A stretch of 64,000 nucleotides of DNA from Vibrio hippocampi (GCF_921292975.1 NZ_CAKLCM010000003.1:124001-188000); one strand, 5' to 3'; shown: positions 50,556-60,146, counted from the first letter of the stretch. Notes: generated by a model from the sequence alone, not told the origin. Program-made: numbers and translations.

Positions 50556-52559
50556 TTACGCGCGAACCCTAAGTGAGTGTGAGTGCAAATTATAAGTAAT
50601 GGCGGTTGCTTGCCCTTCATGTGAGACACTGAAGCAGACTTCGCTGTCATTCCAAGAAACGTTATCAAGCGTAGTATCACGATGACTAGACATATCGTGT
50701 AGCACTAAAGTGTTTAAAGTCGCTGCGTCAGACCGTACGAGAGTGTATGCCAGATTTGAAGTCGCAGGGTTATCCGGCGCTTCACCAGTAAGAACATCAC
50801 ATGGCGAATCGAAGACCATATGTTGCTTGAATGGATCTTGGTTCTCAATGTCGTAGTGTCCACAATGCTCTAGGGTCGACCGTAGCGTCTGTGTTTCCGT
50901 CATGCGCTCTAGTGGTCCGTGTAACGGATTATCACAAGATTCAAAATTATTGAGCATGGTATGAGTACCACGTACGTGGTAGGTTAGATCCAACTGCTGT
51001 CTGTGCGGGTTAGCAATGAAGTTCGCCTCAATGTATGCGTCACCAACACAGAACATAACGCGTCTAAACATCACATTTTGATAAGACTTAGTGTCCCACT
51101 GCTCAATAGTATGGCTATCGACTTCAGCTGTTGGCTGGTTCCAGTCCGCTAAAGTATCGATGACCTTGCAGAGTGGTGAATCAGAGAAATGCAGCAATGT
51201 TGGATTGATTGGTGATTGATTCTGTTGATTAACGACTAGTGTATTGTGAGTTGCGGTATTTTTGTAGTAACCATAATGAAGTTCCGCTCCGTAACCGGTA
51301 GTGCCCAGATCAGGCAAGATCTCTTTGCCATCACGAACTAAGATCAAGCCGAGTCGATCGTAGTGATCGTGTTCGCCGCCGTATGCGCTGTGCTTGAGAA
51401 GCATGGCATTATTACGTTCTTGATCATAATGAATGGTCAGACCTGCATTGGGAGTATGAATTGAGCGACACTGCAACGGCAGCGCTTGTGACAATGTATC
51501 GACACCATAGAGTAGTGCATCAATATTATCGCGTGAGATGTTTTGGTAGATGCTCGCTAAAGCGCTGGCAAACTCTTCACATGGATATTGTGCATAGGCG
51601 AACTCGAATAGGTGAGAGTGAGTGATCTTCTCTTGACCTGCAATACAGTCATTTAGGCGTGGAAAGTTGCCAGTGTTTAGCACTAAGTTAAGTGGGAACT
51701 TAAGCATCTTTAAAAAGTTAGGGTTAGAGCTGACCGAGTAAGGGGTGCTATACGCCATTTTCTCAAAGTTTAGAAGAGCTTGAAGTGCATAGTAATGGTA
51801 GTGAATGGAGCCTTCAAACCACATTCCCTCTTCTGAGCAGCCGTGATCGAGTTGATAGTGAATACCGTAATCGGTGTTCAGCGCAAATTCAATGTATCGG
51901 CTGTCATCAAGTATCAATCCGATTACACCTATCGTGGCGTTAATTTTCATCTCATGGTTGTGTAGTTGATCGGTGCGATATTCCATTAAGAACTCGGCAC
52001 CTTCTCTTAGTAAACGCTGCTCGATATAGTCACGCTCTTGTGGGGTAAACTCTTCGCGCACAAAGTCATAGCCACGGGCGAGATCCAGGTGGCAGTTTGC
52101 TTCACACAGGGTTTGGGCATTGGCTTTACCCGGACCATTGTATGGGATGCCCCCATGGACTTCGTAATCTGGATAATATTTGGCAGATAAAAGCAAAATT
52201 TCTTTCACTTTCTTGAGAAAACGAGTCTCACCGGTAATATTCCACAGCAAACCTAAATCATAGCATGCTTTGGCATTAAGACCGTTTAACCATCGCCACC
52301 ACGCCCCATCATACGGTTCTCCAGTCAATTCCTTACCATCAACAGGACAGCAGTGAGACTGAGGCTTATTGCGGTTCCAAGTGAGGCGAACACCGTGCTC
52401 TGGGCAAAAGTAATACAGGTTCCACGTTGCGCGACCATCGCTTGGTACAAGGGTGTCGTTGTTAAGAACAACGTCATTATCTGCGATTAATTGTGAGATA
52501 GTCTCTGCTGAGGCACGCTGTTTGATAGTTGTCATCTGTTTTTCACTAAATTGAATCAT
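50556..52559 (-). CDS. Heparinase II/III-family lyase, PL15-like, cytoplasmic
   Basis: A 667-residue protein. The N-terminal (alpha/alpha) toroid includes zinc-ribbon-like YYFCPEHGVRLTWNRNKPQSHCCPVDG and LHNHEMKINATIGVIG (catalytic Asn-His region). The C-terminal beta-sandwich has GGEHDHYDRLGLILVRDGKEILPDLGTTGYG. Exo-acting PL15/PL17 alginate and glucuronan oligosaccharide lyases share this layout. No signal peptide, so it would finish short imported uronate oligosaccharides in the cytoplasm. It overlaps uxaC by one base. Whether the substrate is ulvan-derived, glucuronan or alginate is open. Confidence 0.83.
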   Translation of the reverse strand: MIQFSEKQMTTIKQRASAETISQLIADNDVVLNNDTLVPSDGRATWNLYYFCPEHGVRLTWNRNKPQSHCCPVDGKELTGEPYDGAWWRWLNGLNAKACYDLGLLWNITGETRFLKKVKEILLLSAKYYPDYEVHGGIPYNGPGKANAQTLCEANCHLDLARGYDFVREEFTPQERDYIEQRLLREGAEFLMEYRTDQLHNHEMKINATIGVIGLILDDSRYIEFALNTDYGIHYQLDHGCSEEGMWFEGSIHYHYYALQALLNFEKMAYSTPYSVSSNPNFLKMLKFPLNLVLNTGNFPRLNDCIAGQEKITHSHLFEFAYAQYPCEEFASALASIYQNISRDNIDALLYGVDTLSQALPLQCRSIHTPNAGLTIHYDQERNNAMLLKHSAYGGEHDHYDRLGLILVRDGKEILPDLGTTGYGAELHYGYYKNTATHNTLVVNQQNQSPINPTLLHFSDSPLCKVIDTLADWNQPTAEVDSHTIEQWDTKSYQNVMFRRVMFCVGDAYIEANFIANPHRQQLDLTYHVRGTHTMLNNFESCDNPLHGPLERMTETQTLRSTLEHCGHYDIENQDPFKQHMVFDSPCDVLTGEAPDNPATSNLAYTLVRSDAATLNTLVLHDMSSHRDTTLDNVSWNDSEVCFSVSHEGQATAITYNLHSHSLRVRA

Positions 52560-53992
52560 TATGCGTCCCTTGTGAGATCATGTTGAGGAAAGTTAAAGTA
52601 GCGCTGTGCATTGTAATAACAAATATTTTCAATAGTTTGTTTGAGAAGATTCTCGTCATTTGGCAATTCACCACTCTCTACCCAGTTAGCTAGTAGATTG
52701 CAAAGTACGCGACGGAAGTACTCGTGACGACTCATGGAGAAGATATTTCGTGAGTCGGTCAACATCCCGATGAATCGACCTAGTGCGCCTAGGTTTTTGA
52801 GGGTGGTAAGCTGCGCTTCCATGCCATCTTTATGATCATTAAACCACCATGCTGCCCCAAACTGGATTTTGCCAGCAGCAGTATTACTATCTTGGAAAGC
52901 GCCTGCGATACAGCAAAGTATCGCGTTGTGACTTGGGTCAACACTATAGAGGACTGTTTTAGGTAGCTGATTCGTCGTATCGAGTTGGCTTAGGAGTTGG
53001 GTTAGATCCTCTGCTATTAAGCGGTCATTGATAACACTAAATCCTGTTCCACCACCAAGCGCTTGCTTTCTTCTTTTGTTCACATTGACTAACACGCCGA
53101 TATGGATTTGCATTGCCCAGTTGCGAGTATGATATTGCTTGCCTAGTTCATTAAAAAGGTAGGACTTTAGCGCAATAGCCTCTCTATCTTCGAGCGCTTG
53201 CTGTTGAAGGACTTTATGGAATACGTGTGAAGCCATGTCATTACTGCAAGGTTCAAACTCAACGACGGTTAGCCCAAGATCGGACAATCGGCATCCCATC
53301 TCGTGGAATTTATCCATTCTCGATGTGATGGCATGCATAAAGTCATCGAGTGATTTTATGTCGCGAGCGGTCAGGTGCTCTAATTTATTTAGGGTGCGAC
53401 GATAGCATATTGGATCTGTGAAACCGAATAGGTCGTCCGCCCTAAATGTTGGAAGTACCTCCACCTCGAAATCTGATTTGGCAATGAGTTGGTGGTATTT
53501 AAGTTCCGACAATGGAGAATCTGTAGTGCAAAGCGTGGTCACTTTACACTGTGTAAGCACATTTCGGGTGCTGAGTTTTCTGGTCGCTAATTCCGACTGG
53601 CAATGTGCCCAGATAGCATTGCTATTTTCTGGATTAAGCAGCAGCGAGCAGCCGAAAAAACGTTTCAGTTCAAGGTGTGACCATTGATAAAGCGGATTTC
53701 CTAAAATAAAGGGTACGGTTTCACACCACTTTTCAAACTTCTGCCTGTCAGTCGCATCACCAGTAATAAAGTATTCATCTATTCCATTGCTGCGCATTGC
53801 ACGCCATAAGTAATGGTCGCTGTGCAGCCAACTTTGGGCAATATTTTGAGCACAGTAGTCTTCCCAAATTTCTTTGGCATCAAGGTGGTTGTGATAATCG
53901 ATGATTGGCATCTCGCTCGCAAAGCTATGGTACAAGTGCTGCGCGAAAGGAGAGCTCAAAAGATAGTTTTCGTTAATATAATCTTTGTTCAT
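52559..53992 (-). CDS. uxaC: Uronate isomerase (glucuronate isomerase)
   Basis: A 477-residue amidohydrolase-superfamily enzyme of UxaC length. Markers: PIIDYHNHLDAKEIWED (metal HxH), WLHSDHYLWRAMRSNGI, TTLCTTDSPLSEL, LPTFRADDLF, and the C-terminal SMSRHEYFRRVLCNLLANWVESGELPND. It converts glucuronate to fructuronate (and galacturonate to tagaturonate). UxaB/UxuA are not in the window. It is transcribed with the PL15-like gene and probably from the promoter in front of the SLC5 remnant. Confidence 0.95.
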   Translation of the reverse strand: MNKDYINENYLLSSPFAQHLYHSFASEMPIIDYHNHLDAKEIWEDYCAQNIAQSWLHSDHYLWRAMRSNGIDEYFITGDATDRQKFEKWCETVPFILGNPLYQWSHLELKRFFGCSLLLNPENSNAIWAHCQSELATRKLSTRNVLTQCKVTTLCTTDSPLSELKYHQLIAKSDFEVEVLPTFRADDLFGFTDPICYRRTLNKLEHLTARDIKSLDDFMHAITSRMDKFHEMGCRLSDLGLTVVEFEPCSNDMASHVFHKVLQQQALEDREAIALKSYLFNELGKQYHTRNWAMQIHIGVLVNVNKRRKQALGGGTGFSVINDRLIAEDLTQLLSQLDTTNQLPKTVLYSVDPSHNAILCCIAGAFQDSNTAAGKIQFGAAWWFNDHKDGMEAQLTTLKNLGALGRFIGMLTDSRNIFSMSRHEYFRRVLCNLLANWVESGELPNDENLLKQTIENICYYNAQRYFNFPQHDLTRDA

Positions 53993-54049
53993 AGGCTTGG
54001 TCTTAAAATACTAAGTAAGACACATGGGTTTGAATGTCTTGCTTAACAC

Positions 54050-54076
54050 TGTAAAAGAGGGGCTGGTGACCAGCCC
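54050..54076 (-). terminator. Hairpin between the SLC5 remnant and uxaC
   Basis: GGGCTGG-TCA-CCAGCCC on the minus strand, followed by CCTCTTTTAC. It would attenuate transcription into uxaC. Confidence 0.7.
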
Positions 54077-54110
54077 ATTTAAAGTTATTTAGCTTTATGT
54101 TTGTGGGTTT

Positions 54111-54301
54111 AGAACGGTTGTTTTTTTTGTGCTCTTGAGTAGTAAAGAGACCACACTGAGAGAACGACACCACCACAGAAAAGCAATGCCATGCAACCAA
54201 TGGGAGTCGTTGCTGGTTGAACTGCTAACCAGACGTCTGAATATGAGACTTACAGCGATCATGAAGACGAAATAGACGCCGACAGCGAAAGTGTCGATAG
54301 T
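54111..54301 (-). pseudogene. SLC5 symporter collapsed to its two ends
   Basis: The minus-strand frame opens MTIDTFAVGVYFVFMIAVSLIFRRLVSSSTSN, the standard start of these SLC5 symporters (compare 54854: MNVDMLVVGVYFIFMIAIGVIFKRFAGSSTSD). Directly after, in another frame, comes TTPIGCMALLFCGGVVLSVWS and LYYSRAQKKQPF with a stop at 54111, the normal C-terminal helix and tail of this family. About 500 internal residues are gone. The upstream promoter with KdgR-like sites is kept, so the stub probably acts as the leader of uxaC. Confidence 0.75.
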
Positions 54302-54345
54302 CATTACACTTACCTCTAAAAATGAAATTGTTACACTTGTCAAAG

Positions 54346-54360
54346 TGAAACGGTGGTTCA
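54346..54360. promoter_or_regulatory. KdgR-like palindrome 1
   Basis: TGAAACGGTGGTTCA: one mismatch from TGAAAC-N3-GTTTCA, 45 bp upstream of the SLC5-remnant start. Confidence 0.5.
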
Positions 54361-54414
54361 ATAATGCCATGTATGCACTGGAAACTCTACCTCTCCATCC
54401 GTTTTTGTGATGAA

Positions 54415-54429
54415 TGAAACGGTTTTTCA
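54415..54429. promoter_or_regulatory. KdgR-like palindrome 2
   Basis: TGAAACGGTTTTTCA with AAT and TTT flanks: one mismatch from TGAAAC-N3-GTTTCA, 69 bp from palindrome 1. Confidence 0.55.
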
Positions 54430-54853
54430 TTTTTCATTTGGTCAATGGATGAAATTAGAACTCACACTTTGGAGATGAACCTATTGAGAGTATTTGAACA
54501 CAGAAGGCGGAACATCCAAGTCAGTCTTTTAAATCAATGTGTTAACATATATTACTATTGTGGAAATTATATAAGTTTACATATAAACATTTGATTTTAA
54601 ATTCTTTATTTAGGGTTACTTAAAGTAACCTAACCAGCATTATGTCTGGTTTTTTGGTGTTAGGTCTTATACGTTCCTGCCATTTTGATCGTTCTATCTG
54701 CACATTTGTTGATCGCGTTAACACAAAACTACCTTGTTAGAAGTATTTAGTTACATAAGTCACATATCATGCGATTTATGCTTTATAAAAACAATGTTTA
54801 CTAAATAATGAAATGGAGTTTTAAAAATTACAATGATGTAAAAGGAGTTCAGA

Positions 54854-56620
54854 ATGAATGTCGATATGCTCGTCGTGGGCGTTTACTTTATCTTTATGAT
54901 AGCAATAGGCGTCATCTTTAAACGCTTCGCGGGTAGTTCAACCAGCGACTACTTCCGTGGAGGCGGAAAAATGCTCTGGTGGATGGTGGGTTCTACCGCC
55001 TTTATGACACAGTTCAGTGCATGGACGTTTACCGGTGCCGCAGGCAAAGCGTTTACTGACGGTTTTCCTATAATGGTCGTTTTTATGGCCAACGCGTTTG
55101 GCTTTTTGTTATCTTGGTTATTCTTCTCTTATCGCTTTCGTCAGATGCGTGTGGTTACGCCTATCGAAGGCGTGCGACGCCGTTTTGGTGCGACCAATGA
55201 GCAAGTATTTACTTGGGCAACTATGCCAACCAGCATCGTTTACACCGGTATTTGGTTAAACGGTCTCGCACTTTTTGTTAGTGCGGTATTTAAGGTTGAT
55301 ATCGAAACGACGATCGTAGTAACAGGCTTGATAGTACTATTTATATCGGTTATTGGCGGGGCGTGGGGCGTTGTAGCTTCAGACTTTGTACAGATGGTCG
55401 TTATCATGGCGGTAACCGTCGTTTGTGCCGTTGCTGCGTTGATTAAAATCGGTGGTCCTTCAAATCTTATCGAACAGTTCCCGGCTGATTCAATCATGGG
55501 TTCGGATATGAACTACTCACTGTTGTTTGTATCGTGGTTCATCTTCATGTTTGTTAAACAGCTTCAAAACATCAACAACATGCAAGATTCGTATCGTTTC
55601 CTAACAGCAAAAGATTCAACCAATGCACGTAAAGCAGCACTATTGGCTTTCGTTCTAATGTTGATTGGTCCGGCAATTTGGTTCTTACCTCCTTGGGTAA
55701 CCGCCGTAATATATCCGGATGCAGCGACCGTTCATGCTGCGGAACTAGGTAAAAAAGCAGCTGACGCGGTATATCTTGTGTTCGTAGAGAATGCGATGCC
55801 GGTAGGTATGGTTGGTCTACTCATGTCTGCAGTGTTTGCTGCCACAATGTCTTCTATGGATTCGGGACTAAACCGCAACTCTGGTATTTTCGTTCGTAAC
55901 TTCTATGCCCCAATCATTGACAAAAACGCGGACGATAAAAAACTGATGCGTGTGAGTCAAGTTGTCACGTTGTGCTTCGGTGGCTTAATTATACTCGTTG
56001 CACTGTTTATAAACTCATTACGTGGATTGAGCCTATTTGATGCGATGATGTATGTGAGTACATTGCTTCAAATGCCAATTCTAGTGCCTCTTTTCTTCGG
56101 TATTTTTATTAAGAAAACACCAGACTGGGCAGCATGGGCGACATTGGCTGTCGGTATTATAGTCTCTTACTTGGTGAGCTTCGTTATTACAGCGGACGTG
56201 GTAGCGAACTGGTTAAACCTAGATACACCGTTCACTGGTCGTGAAGCGAAAGATCTTAAAGTTTTACTCGGTATTATGGGGCATTTGTTTATCACGGGCG
56301 GTTTCTTCTGCTTAACCACTAAATTCTACAAAGCGCCAGTCGGTGAGCGTAAACAAGAGCTGACTGAATTTTGGGACGATGTTTCAACACCAGTTATTGA
56401 GGAACCCGGTCAAGACGAATATGACCGCCAACAGCGCAACATGCTTGGTAAATTGATTCTGGTATTTGGTGCTCTTGTTACCTTAATGGTACTGATTCCA
56501 AACCCATTCTGGGGTCGTATGGCCTTCGTATTCTGTGGTGCCGTTATTGTCACTGTGGGCAGTCTTCTTCTTAAGAGTGCCAAACAGGCCGATAAATTAA
56601 CCACCAGTGCTGCTAGCTAG
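54854..56620 (+). CDS. SLC5-family sodium:solute symporter (second copy)
   Basis: A 588-residue symporter close to the one at 41675: GSSTSDYFRGGGKMLWWMVGSTAFMTQFSAWTFTGAAGKAF, FAATMSSMDSGLNRNSGIFVRNFY, and the C-terminus LLLKSAKQADKLTTSAAS. About 14 transmembrane helices. Placed among uronate enzymes (uxaC, PL15-like, PL38-like), it probably imports uronate or uronate oligosaccharide. It diverges from the uxaC operon across KdgR-like sites. Confidence 0.9.
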   Translation: MNVDMLVVGVYFIFMIAIGVIFKRFAGSSTSDYFRGGGKMLWWMVGSTAFMTQFSAWTFTGAAGKAFTDGFPIMVVFMANAFGFLLSWLFFSYRFRQMRVVTPIEGVRRRFGATNEQVFTWATMPTSIVYTGIWLNGLALFVSAVFKVDIETTIVVTGLIVLFISVIGGAWGVVASDFVQMVVIMAVTVVCAVAALIKIGGPSNLIEQFPADSIMGSDMNYSLLFVSWFIFMFVKQLQNINNMQDSYRFLTAKDSTNARKAALLAFVLMLIGPAIWFLPPWVTAVIYPDAATVHAAELGKKAADAVYLVFVENAMPVGMVGLLMSAVFAATMSSMDSGLNRNSGIFVRNFYAPIIDKNADDKKLMRVSQVVTLCFGGLIILVALFINSLRGLSLFDAMMYVSTLLQMPILVPLFFGIFIKKTPDWAAWATLAVGIIVSYLVSFVITADVVANWLNLDTPFTGREAKDLKVLLGIMGHLFITGGFFCLTTKFYKAPVGERKQELTEFWDDVSTPVIEEPGQDEYDRQQRNMLGKLILVFGALVTLMVLIPNPFWGRMAFVFCGAVIVTVGSLLLKSAKQADKLTTSAAS

Positions 56621-56651
56621 AAATCTAAATTCTTAATCCCCCCCTTAATTT

Positions 56652-56683
56652 GGAGCTACGCAGTTCACAGTAGCTCCTTTTTT
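56652..56683 (+). terminator. Terminator of the second SLC5 gene
   Basis: GGAGCTAC pairs with GTAGCTCC around a 12-base loop, then TTTTTTTA. Confidence 0.88.
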
Positions 56684-56726
56684 ATGAGCAACACATGCTA
56701 TCCATCAACACGGAAGGGAGACTAAC

Positions 56727-58724
56727 GTGAAAATGAAAATGAACAAACTGGCAGCAGTATTGCCTATTACCCTCTACAGCGTTTACGGGTTAGCTGCACC
56801 CGGTTATGAACAAGGTGCTGCATTACCGACGCAATTTCAAAACACCATCTATGCAGTGGACCATGGCGTGATTGCTAATGATAGCAGCGACGATTCGGTG
56901 GCTCTGCAAGCGATTATTGACAATCAAGTCAGTGCTTCAAATAACCAAAATACAGTGATTATTCTACCTAAGGGTGAGATTAACCTTAACGATGAGATCC
57001 ATATCGATAAGTCTGGCGTGGTTATTAAAGGGGCAGGCAGTGACCCTGAAACTGGCACCAAAATTGTGGTGACCTCTTGGTCACCCTATGATGTGGATGC
57101 GAGTAACGCTCCGGACTTTGATAAGAAATACTGGCCAGGTTTTGGCGTATTCCGAGTTGAAACGCGAGAAAAACACCCAAACGAGCAAGATTATGAGGGC
57201 AGTGCTAACTTCCACTGGAAGCACAGCATTGAATTTGGGCAAGCTGCTAAAATGGGCGACACCACGCTTACCTTGGAATCAGGCAAGGCAAGAGAATTTA
57301 GCCAAGGAGACCTAATATATGTGGGAGCCGCGAGTGACGAAGCCTTTTTAGATAAGGGTGAAGTTCCGCAATCTAGGAGAAACGCAAGTCATATCAAAAC
57401 AGGGCACATGCGTACTCAGATCTTTAAAGTTGCATCTGTCAATTCCAGCAACAATACTGTGACACTCGATAAACCACTCGAGTTTGATGTGCCTCTCAAT
57501 AATGAAAGCGGGTACAATAGCCGAGTTATGCCAGTGAAAGCGATAGAAAATTTTGGGCTCCAAGATTTTTACTTAACAATGGATACCAAGGGTAGCCACT
57601 GTGAAGCGTATAACCGCAATCGGGTATCAGATAGTAACCCTAATGGTGTCCTTTACCGTTATGAAAATGTTTGTGCCCAAGATGCGATACACGGAATCAT
57701 ATTGAAGTGGGTTTACAACGGTTGGGTGGACAACGTTCAGGTAGATATGATTGGATCTCACCCAATTGTCACTGAGTTTGCCAAGAATATCACTATTTCA
57801 AACAACCAGGTTGATGGCTCATGGAACAAAGGTGCTGGTGGCAATGGTTATATTCGAGGCTCGAAACTATACAACAGTTGGATCCACCACAACGATATCC
57901 GCAATATTCGACATCTAGCTCTTCAATGGTCTGCGACCGGGAATATTGTGGAAAACAATACGCTTAACGTTGATATGAATCTTCACGGTGGTTGGGAGCG
58001 AAACAACCTAATTCGTTCTAACCGAATTGAAGTGCCGTTTGAGCATCGTAGTTGGTCAAATGGCGCACCGGAATCCGGCGCAACTTGGCAACCTATTTGG
58101 GTGGGTTCTGGTGATCATGCGAGTAAATGGTCCGGTCCCACTGGTCCCAATAATGTCTTAGTCGATAACACTCTAAAAAAGGCGACAAGTTCAGGAGCCA
58201 ACATTGTTCGCTGGGGTCTGTTTGACGAACCAAGTGTCGAATACGCGCTCAATTGGGATGGTACTACCTATAAGCACCTAAATATTAACGGAGAACCGAT
58301 TTCGACATGGAATCAAAATTTGGCGGAAGGGGTTTATCAGCAAATACCTAACTCAGGTGTGACTGTTTCAGGTGGATCTTGGCCGCCAGAAGAGGGAGAG
58401 CCGGAGGATCCTGAACCAGTCGATCCGCCAGTGTCAAGTGACTGCGGGACAACCGCTCAGTATGTCTGGAGCAGTAAGATGGAGATCGATTTGTCTCAGG
58501 CAGAGTGTATAACGCTAGACAATGACCTGAAGGGAAAAACAGTTCAGATTTGGGATAGCGATACCAACGATAGTTGCGACTTTAGGGGTACGTTGGTGAG
58601 TGTGGATGGCGCTGGTAGTGTCAATGTAAGTTCAAACTATGTTAGTAGTACTGCAATGATGGGTTCTATTATTAAGTTCTCCCCTAATAATAATTGCCAG
58701 TATGTGAAGTTTAGGGCGTACTAA
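56727..58724 (+). CDS. Secreted right-handed beta-helix lyase-like protein with C-terminal module
   Basis: A 665-residue exported protein (signal peptide ending GLAAP, about residue 25). Residues 35-500 form a pectate-lyase-3-like beta-helix: YAVDHGVIANDSSDDSVALQAIIDNQ at the start, then repeats such as KNITISNNQVDGSWNKG, NSWIHHNDIRNIRHLALQWSATGNIVENNTLNVDMNLHGGWERNNLIRSNRIE. A proline/glutamate linker (PEEGEPEDPEPVDPP) leads to an 80-residue cysteine-bearing C-terminal domain (ECITLDNDLKGKTVQIWDS), perhaps carbohydrate-binding. The CAZy family is not recognised. The start is GTG at 56727 (GGAAGGGAG upstream). Confidence 0.75.
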   Translation: MKMKMNKLAAVLPITLYSVYGLAAPGYEQGAALPTQFQNTIYAVDHGVIANDSSDDSVALQAIIDNQVSASNNQNTVIILPKGEINLNDEIHIDKSGVVIKGAGSDPETGTKIVVTSWSPYDVDASNAPDFDKKYWPGFGVFRVETREKHPNEQDYEGSANFHWKHSIEFGQAAKMGDTTLTLESGKAREFSQGDLIYVGAASDEAFLDKGEVPQSRRNASHIKTGHMRTQIFKVASVNSSNNTVTLDKPLEFDVPLNNESGYNSRVMPVKAIENFGLQDFYLTMDTKGSHCEAYNRNRVSDSNPNGVLYRYENVCAQDAIHGIILKWVYNGWVDNVQVDMIGSHPIVTEFAKNITISNNQVDGSWNKGAGGNGYIRGSKLYNSWIHHNDIRNIRHLALQWSATGNIVENNTLNVDMNLHGGWERNNLIRSNRIEVPFEHRSWSNGAPESGATWQPIWVGSGDHASKWSGPTGPNNVLVDNTLKKATSSGANIVRWGLFDEPSVEYALNWDGTTYKHLNINGEPISTWNQNLAEGVYQQIPNSGVTVSGGSWPPEEGEPEDPEPVDPPVSSDCGTTAQYVWSSKMEIDLSQAECITLDNDLKGKTVQIWDSDTNDSCDFRGTLVSVDGAGSVNVSSNYVSSTAMMGSIIKFSPNNNCQYVKFRAY

Positions 58725-58737
58725 ATATATTTCTACG

Positions 58738-58773
58738 ACAATAATAAAGGACTTTAAAAGGTCCTTTATTATA
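58738..58773 (+). terminator. Terminator of the beta-helix gene
   Basis: AATAAAGGACTTT pairs with AAAGGTCCTTTATT, with AT-rich flanks. Confidence 0.75.
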
Positions 58774-58878
58774 TGTATTACTATATGCTAATAACTTTAT
58801 TGATACAGGGGCTGATATAAGTCACATTTAGAGTTTTTATTGATTTTTATGTGTGTAATACGATCTTGATCTGGTTTT

Positions 58879-58893
58879 TGAACCGACGTTTCA
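58879..58893. promoter_or_regulatory. KdgR-like palindrome 3
   Basis: TGAACCGACGTTTCA: one mismatch from TGAAAC-N3-GTTTCA, 37 bp before the PL38-like gene start. Confidence 0.5.
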
Positions 58894-58929
58894 TTTGGTA
58901 TTCGTTTAAACAATCGTAAGGAGATATTC

Positions 58930-60111
58930 ATGGTTTTTCGTAAGAGTTTTTTATTGGCTTCTATAGTGTTGTCTTGTAATGTTTTAGCAAATGGGATTGA
59001 TTTTATTTCCTATGATAAATCTGCTTTAGAATATAATAAGCAACATTTAGATATAAAGAAGAGTTCATTTGATGCATTGTTGGCAAAAGCGAATAAAGCC
59101 CTAGGCTCGGAAATTGACCCAGTAACAAATAAAACATTGCTACCAGCAAGTGGAGATAAGCACGATTATTTTAGTTTTGGTCCCTACTGGTGGCCAAATC
59201 CAGATACTAAGGATGGCTTACCTTATGTTCGTCGCGATGGTGAGTACAATATGGCAACGAAAAGTGCCGCTACCGATAAGCAACGCTTTATTCGATTCTC
59301 AAAGGATGTAACGGATCTAGGTCTTGCTTATTATTTTACGGATAATCCAGTTTATGCAGAGAAGGCCATTGCTCAGCTTAATGCATGGCTTGTCGATCCG
59401 GCAACACGAATGAACCCTAACTTGAATCATGCGCAGGCAATACCAGGCATTGTTGATGGTCGAGGTATAGGTATTATTGATAGCCGCTTACTCATTCCTG
59501 TTCTTGATAGCATTAACATCCTTAAGGATAAGTTAGAGACTAGCCAATATGATGCCATCGTTAGCTGGTTTAGCGACTTTAATGAGTGGTTACTAACTAG
59601 TAATCACGGTTTTGAAGAAGACAACTGGCATAACAATCACGGCACATGGTATGACGCGCAAGTCGCCGCGTTTGCAATTTTTGTGGGTGATAACGATATC
59701 GCTAAGAAGCGTCTTAGAATTACGCAAATGCGACGCATCGGTAGTCAATTTGATATGAATGGTCGCCAGCATGGTGAACTTGAGCGCACTCGTCCCTGGC
59801 ATTATTCGAATTTCAATTTAGAAGCTTATAATCACTTAGGACATTTTGGTGATAAATTAGGTGTCGATGTTTGGCAATATGAAATTGATAAGCACTCGTT
59901 GAAGAAGGGTTATAAATATATTGCTGAATATGCCAATAAACCAAATGAATGGGAATATAAAGAGCTTAAAGGGTTCGACGGTTCTAAAGCCTATGTGAAC
60001 TTACTCTATGCGAAAAAAGCATATGAGGAAGCTGTATTTAATGATGCTCTTTCTGATCTAGTTAAAGAGAAAGAAAATAGCAAAAAAGTAGCGAATCTAT
60101 TATTTAAATAG
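58930..60111 (+). CDS. Periplasmic alginate-lyase-fold enzyme (PL38/PL5-like)
   Basis: A 393-residue exported protein (signal peptide about residues 1-20, ending VLA). The (alpha/alpha) barrel of the alginate_lyase superfamily is visible as DYFSFGPYWWPNPDTKDGLPYVRRDGEYN, INAWLVDP-like IAQLNAWLVDPATRMNPNLNHAQ, NHGTWYDAQVAAFAIF (Asn-His catalytic region) and QHGELERTRPWHYSNFNLEAYNHLG. PL38 enzymes act on glucuronan-type chains; PL5 on mannuronate. With UxaC and a PL15-like lyase nearby, a glucuronate polymer or ulvan aldobiuronan part is likelier than alginate. Confidence 0.82.
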   Translation: MVFRKSFLLASIVLSCNVLANGIDFISYDKSALEYNKQHLDIKKSSFDALLAKANKALGSEIDPVTNKTLLPASGDKHDYFSFGPYWWPNPDTKDGLPYVRRDGEYNMATKSAATDKQRFIRFSKDVTDLGLAYYFTDNPVYAEKAIAQLNAWLVDPATRMNPNLNHAQAIPGIVDGRGIGIIDSRLLIPVLDSINILKDKLETSQYDAIVSWFSDFNEWLLTSNHGFEEDNWHNNHGTWYDAQVAAFAIFVGDNDIAKKRLRITQMRRIGSQFDMNGRQHGELERTRPWHYSNFNLEAYNHLGHFGDKLGVDVWQYEIDKHSLKKGYKYIAEYANKPNEWEYKELKGFDGSKAYVNLLYAKKAYEEAVFNDALSDLVKEKENSKKVANLLFK

Positions 60112-60146
60112 AAATTAAAGCGTATCTAAACTAGCTGCAATTATGA

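Larger units (their letters stand above)
54302..54853. promoter_or_regulatory. Divergent promoter region of the uxaC operon and second SLC5 gene
   Basis: Two KdgR-like palindromes (next entries) are near the left end. The right half is AT-rich leader of the SLC5 gene with AAAGGAGTTC before its ATG; TGAAATGGAGTTTTA (about 54810-54824) is a further two-mismatch match. No gene. Confidence 0.55.
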
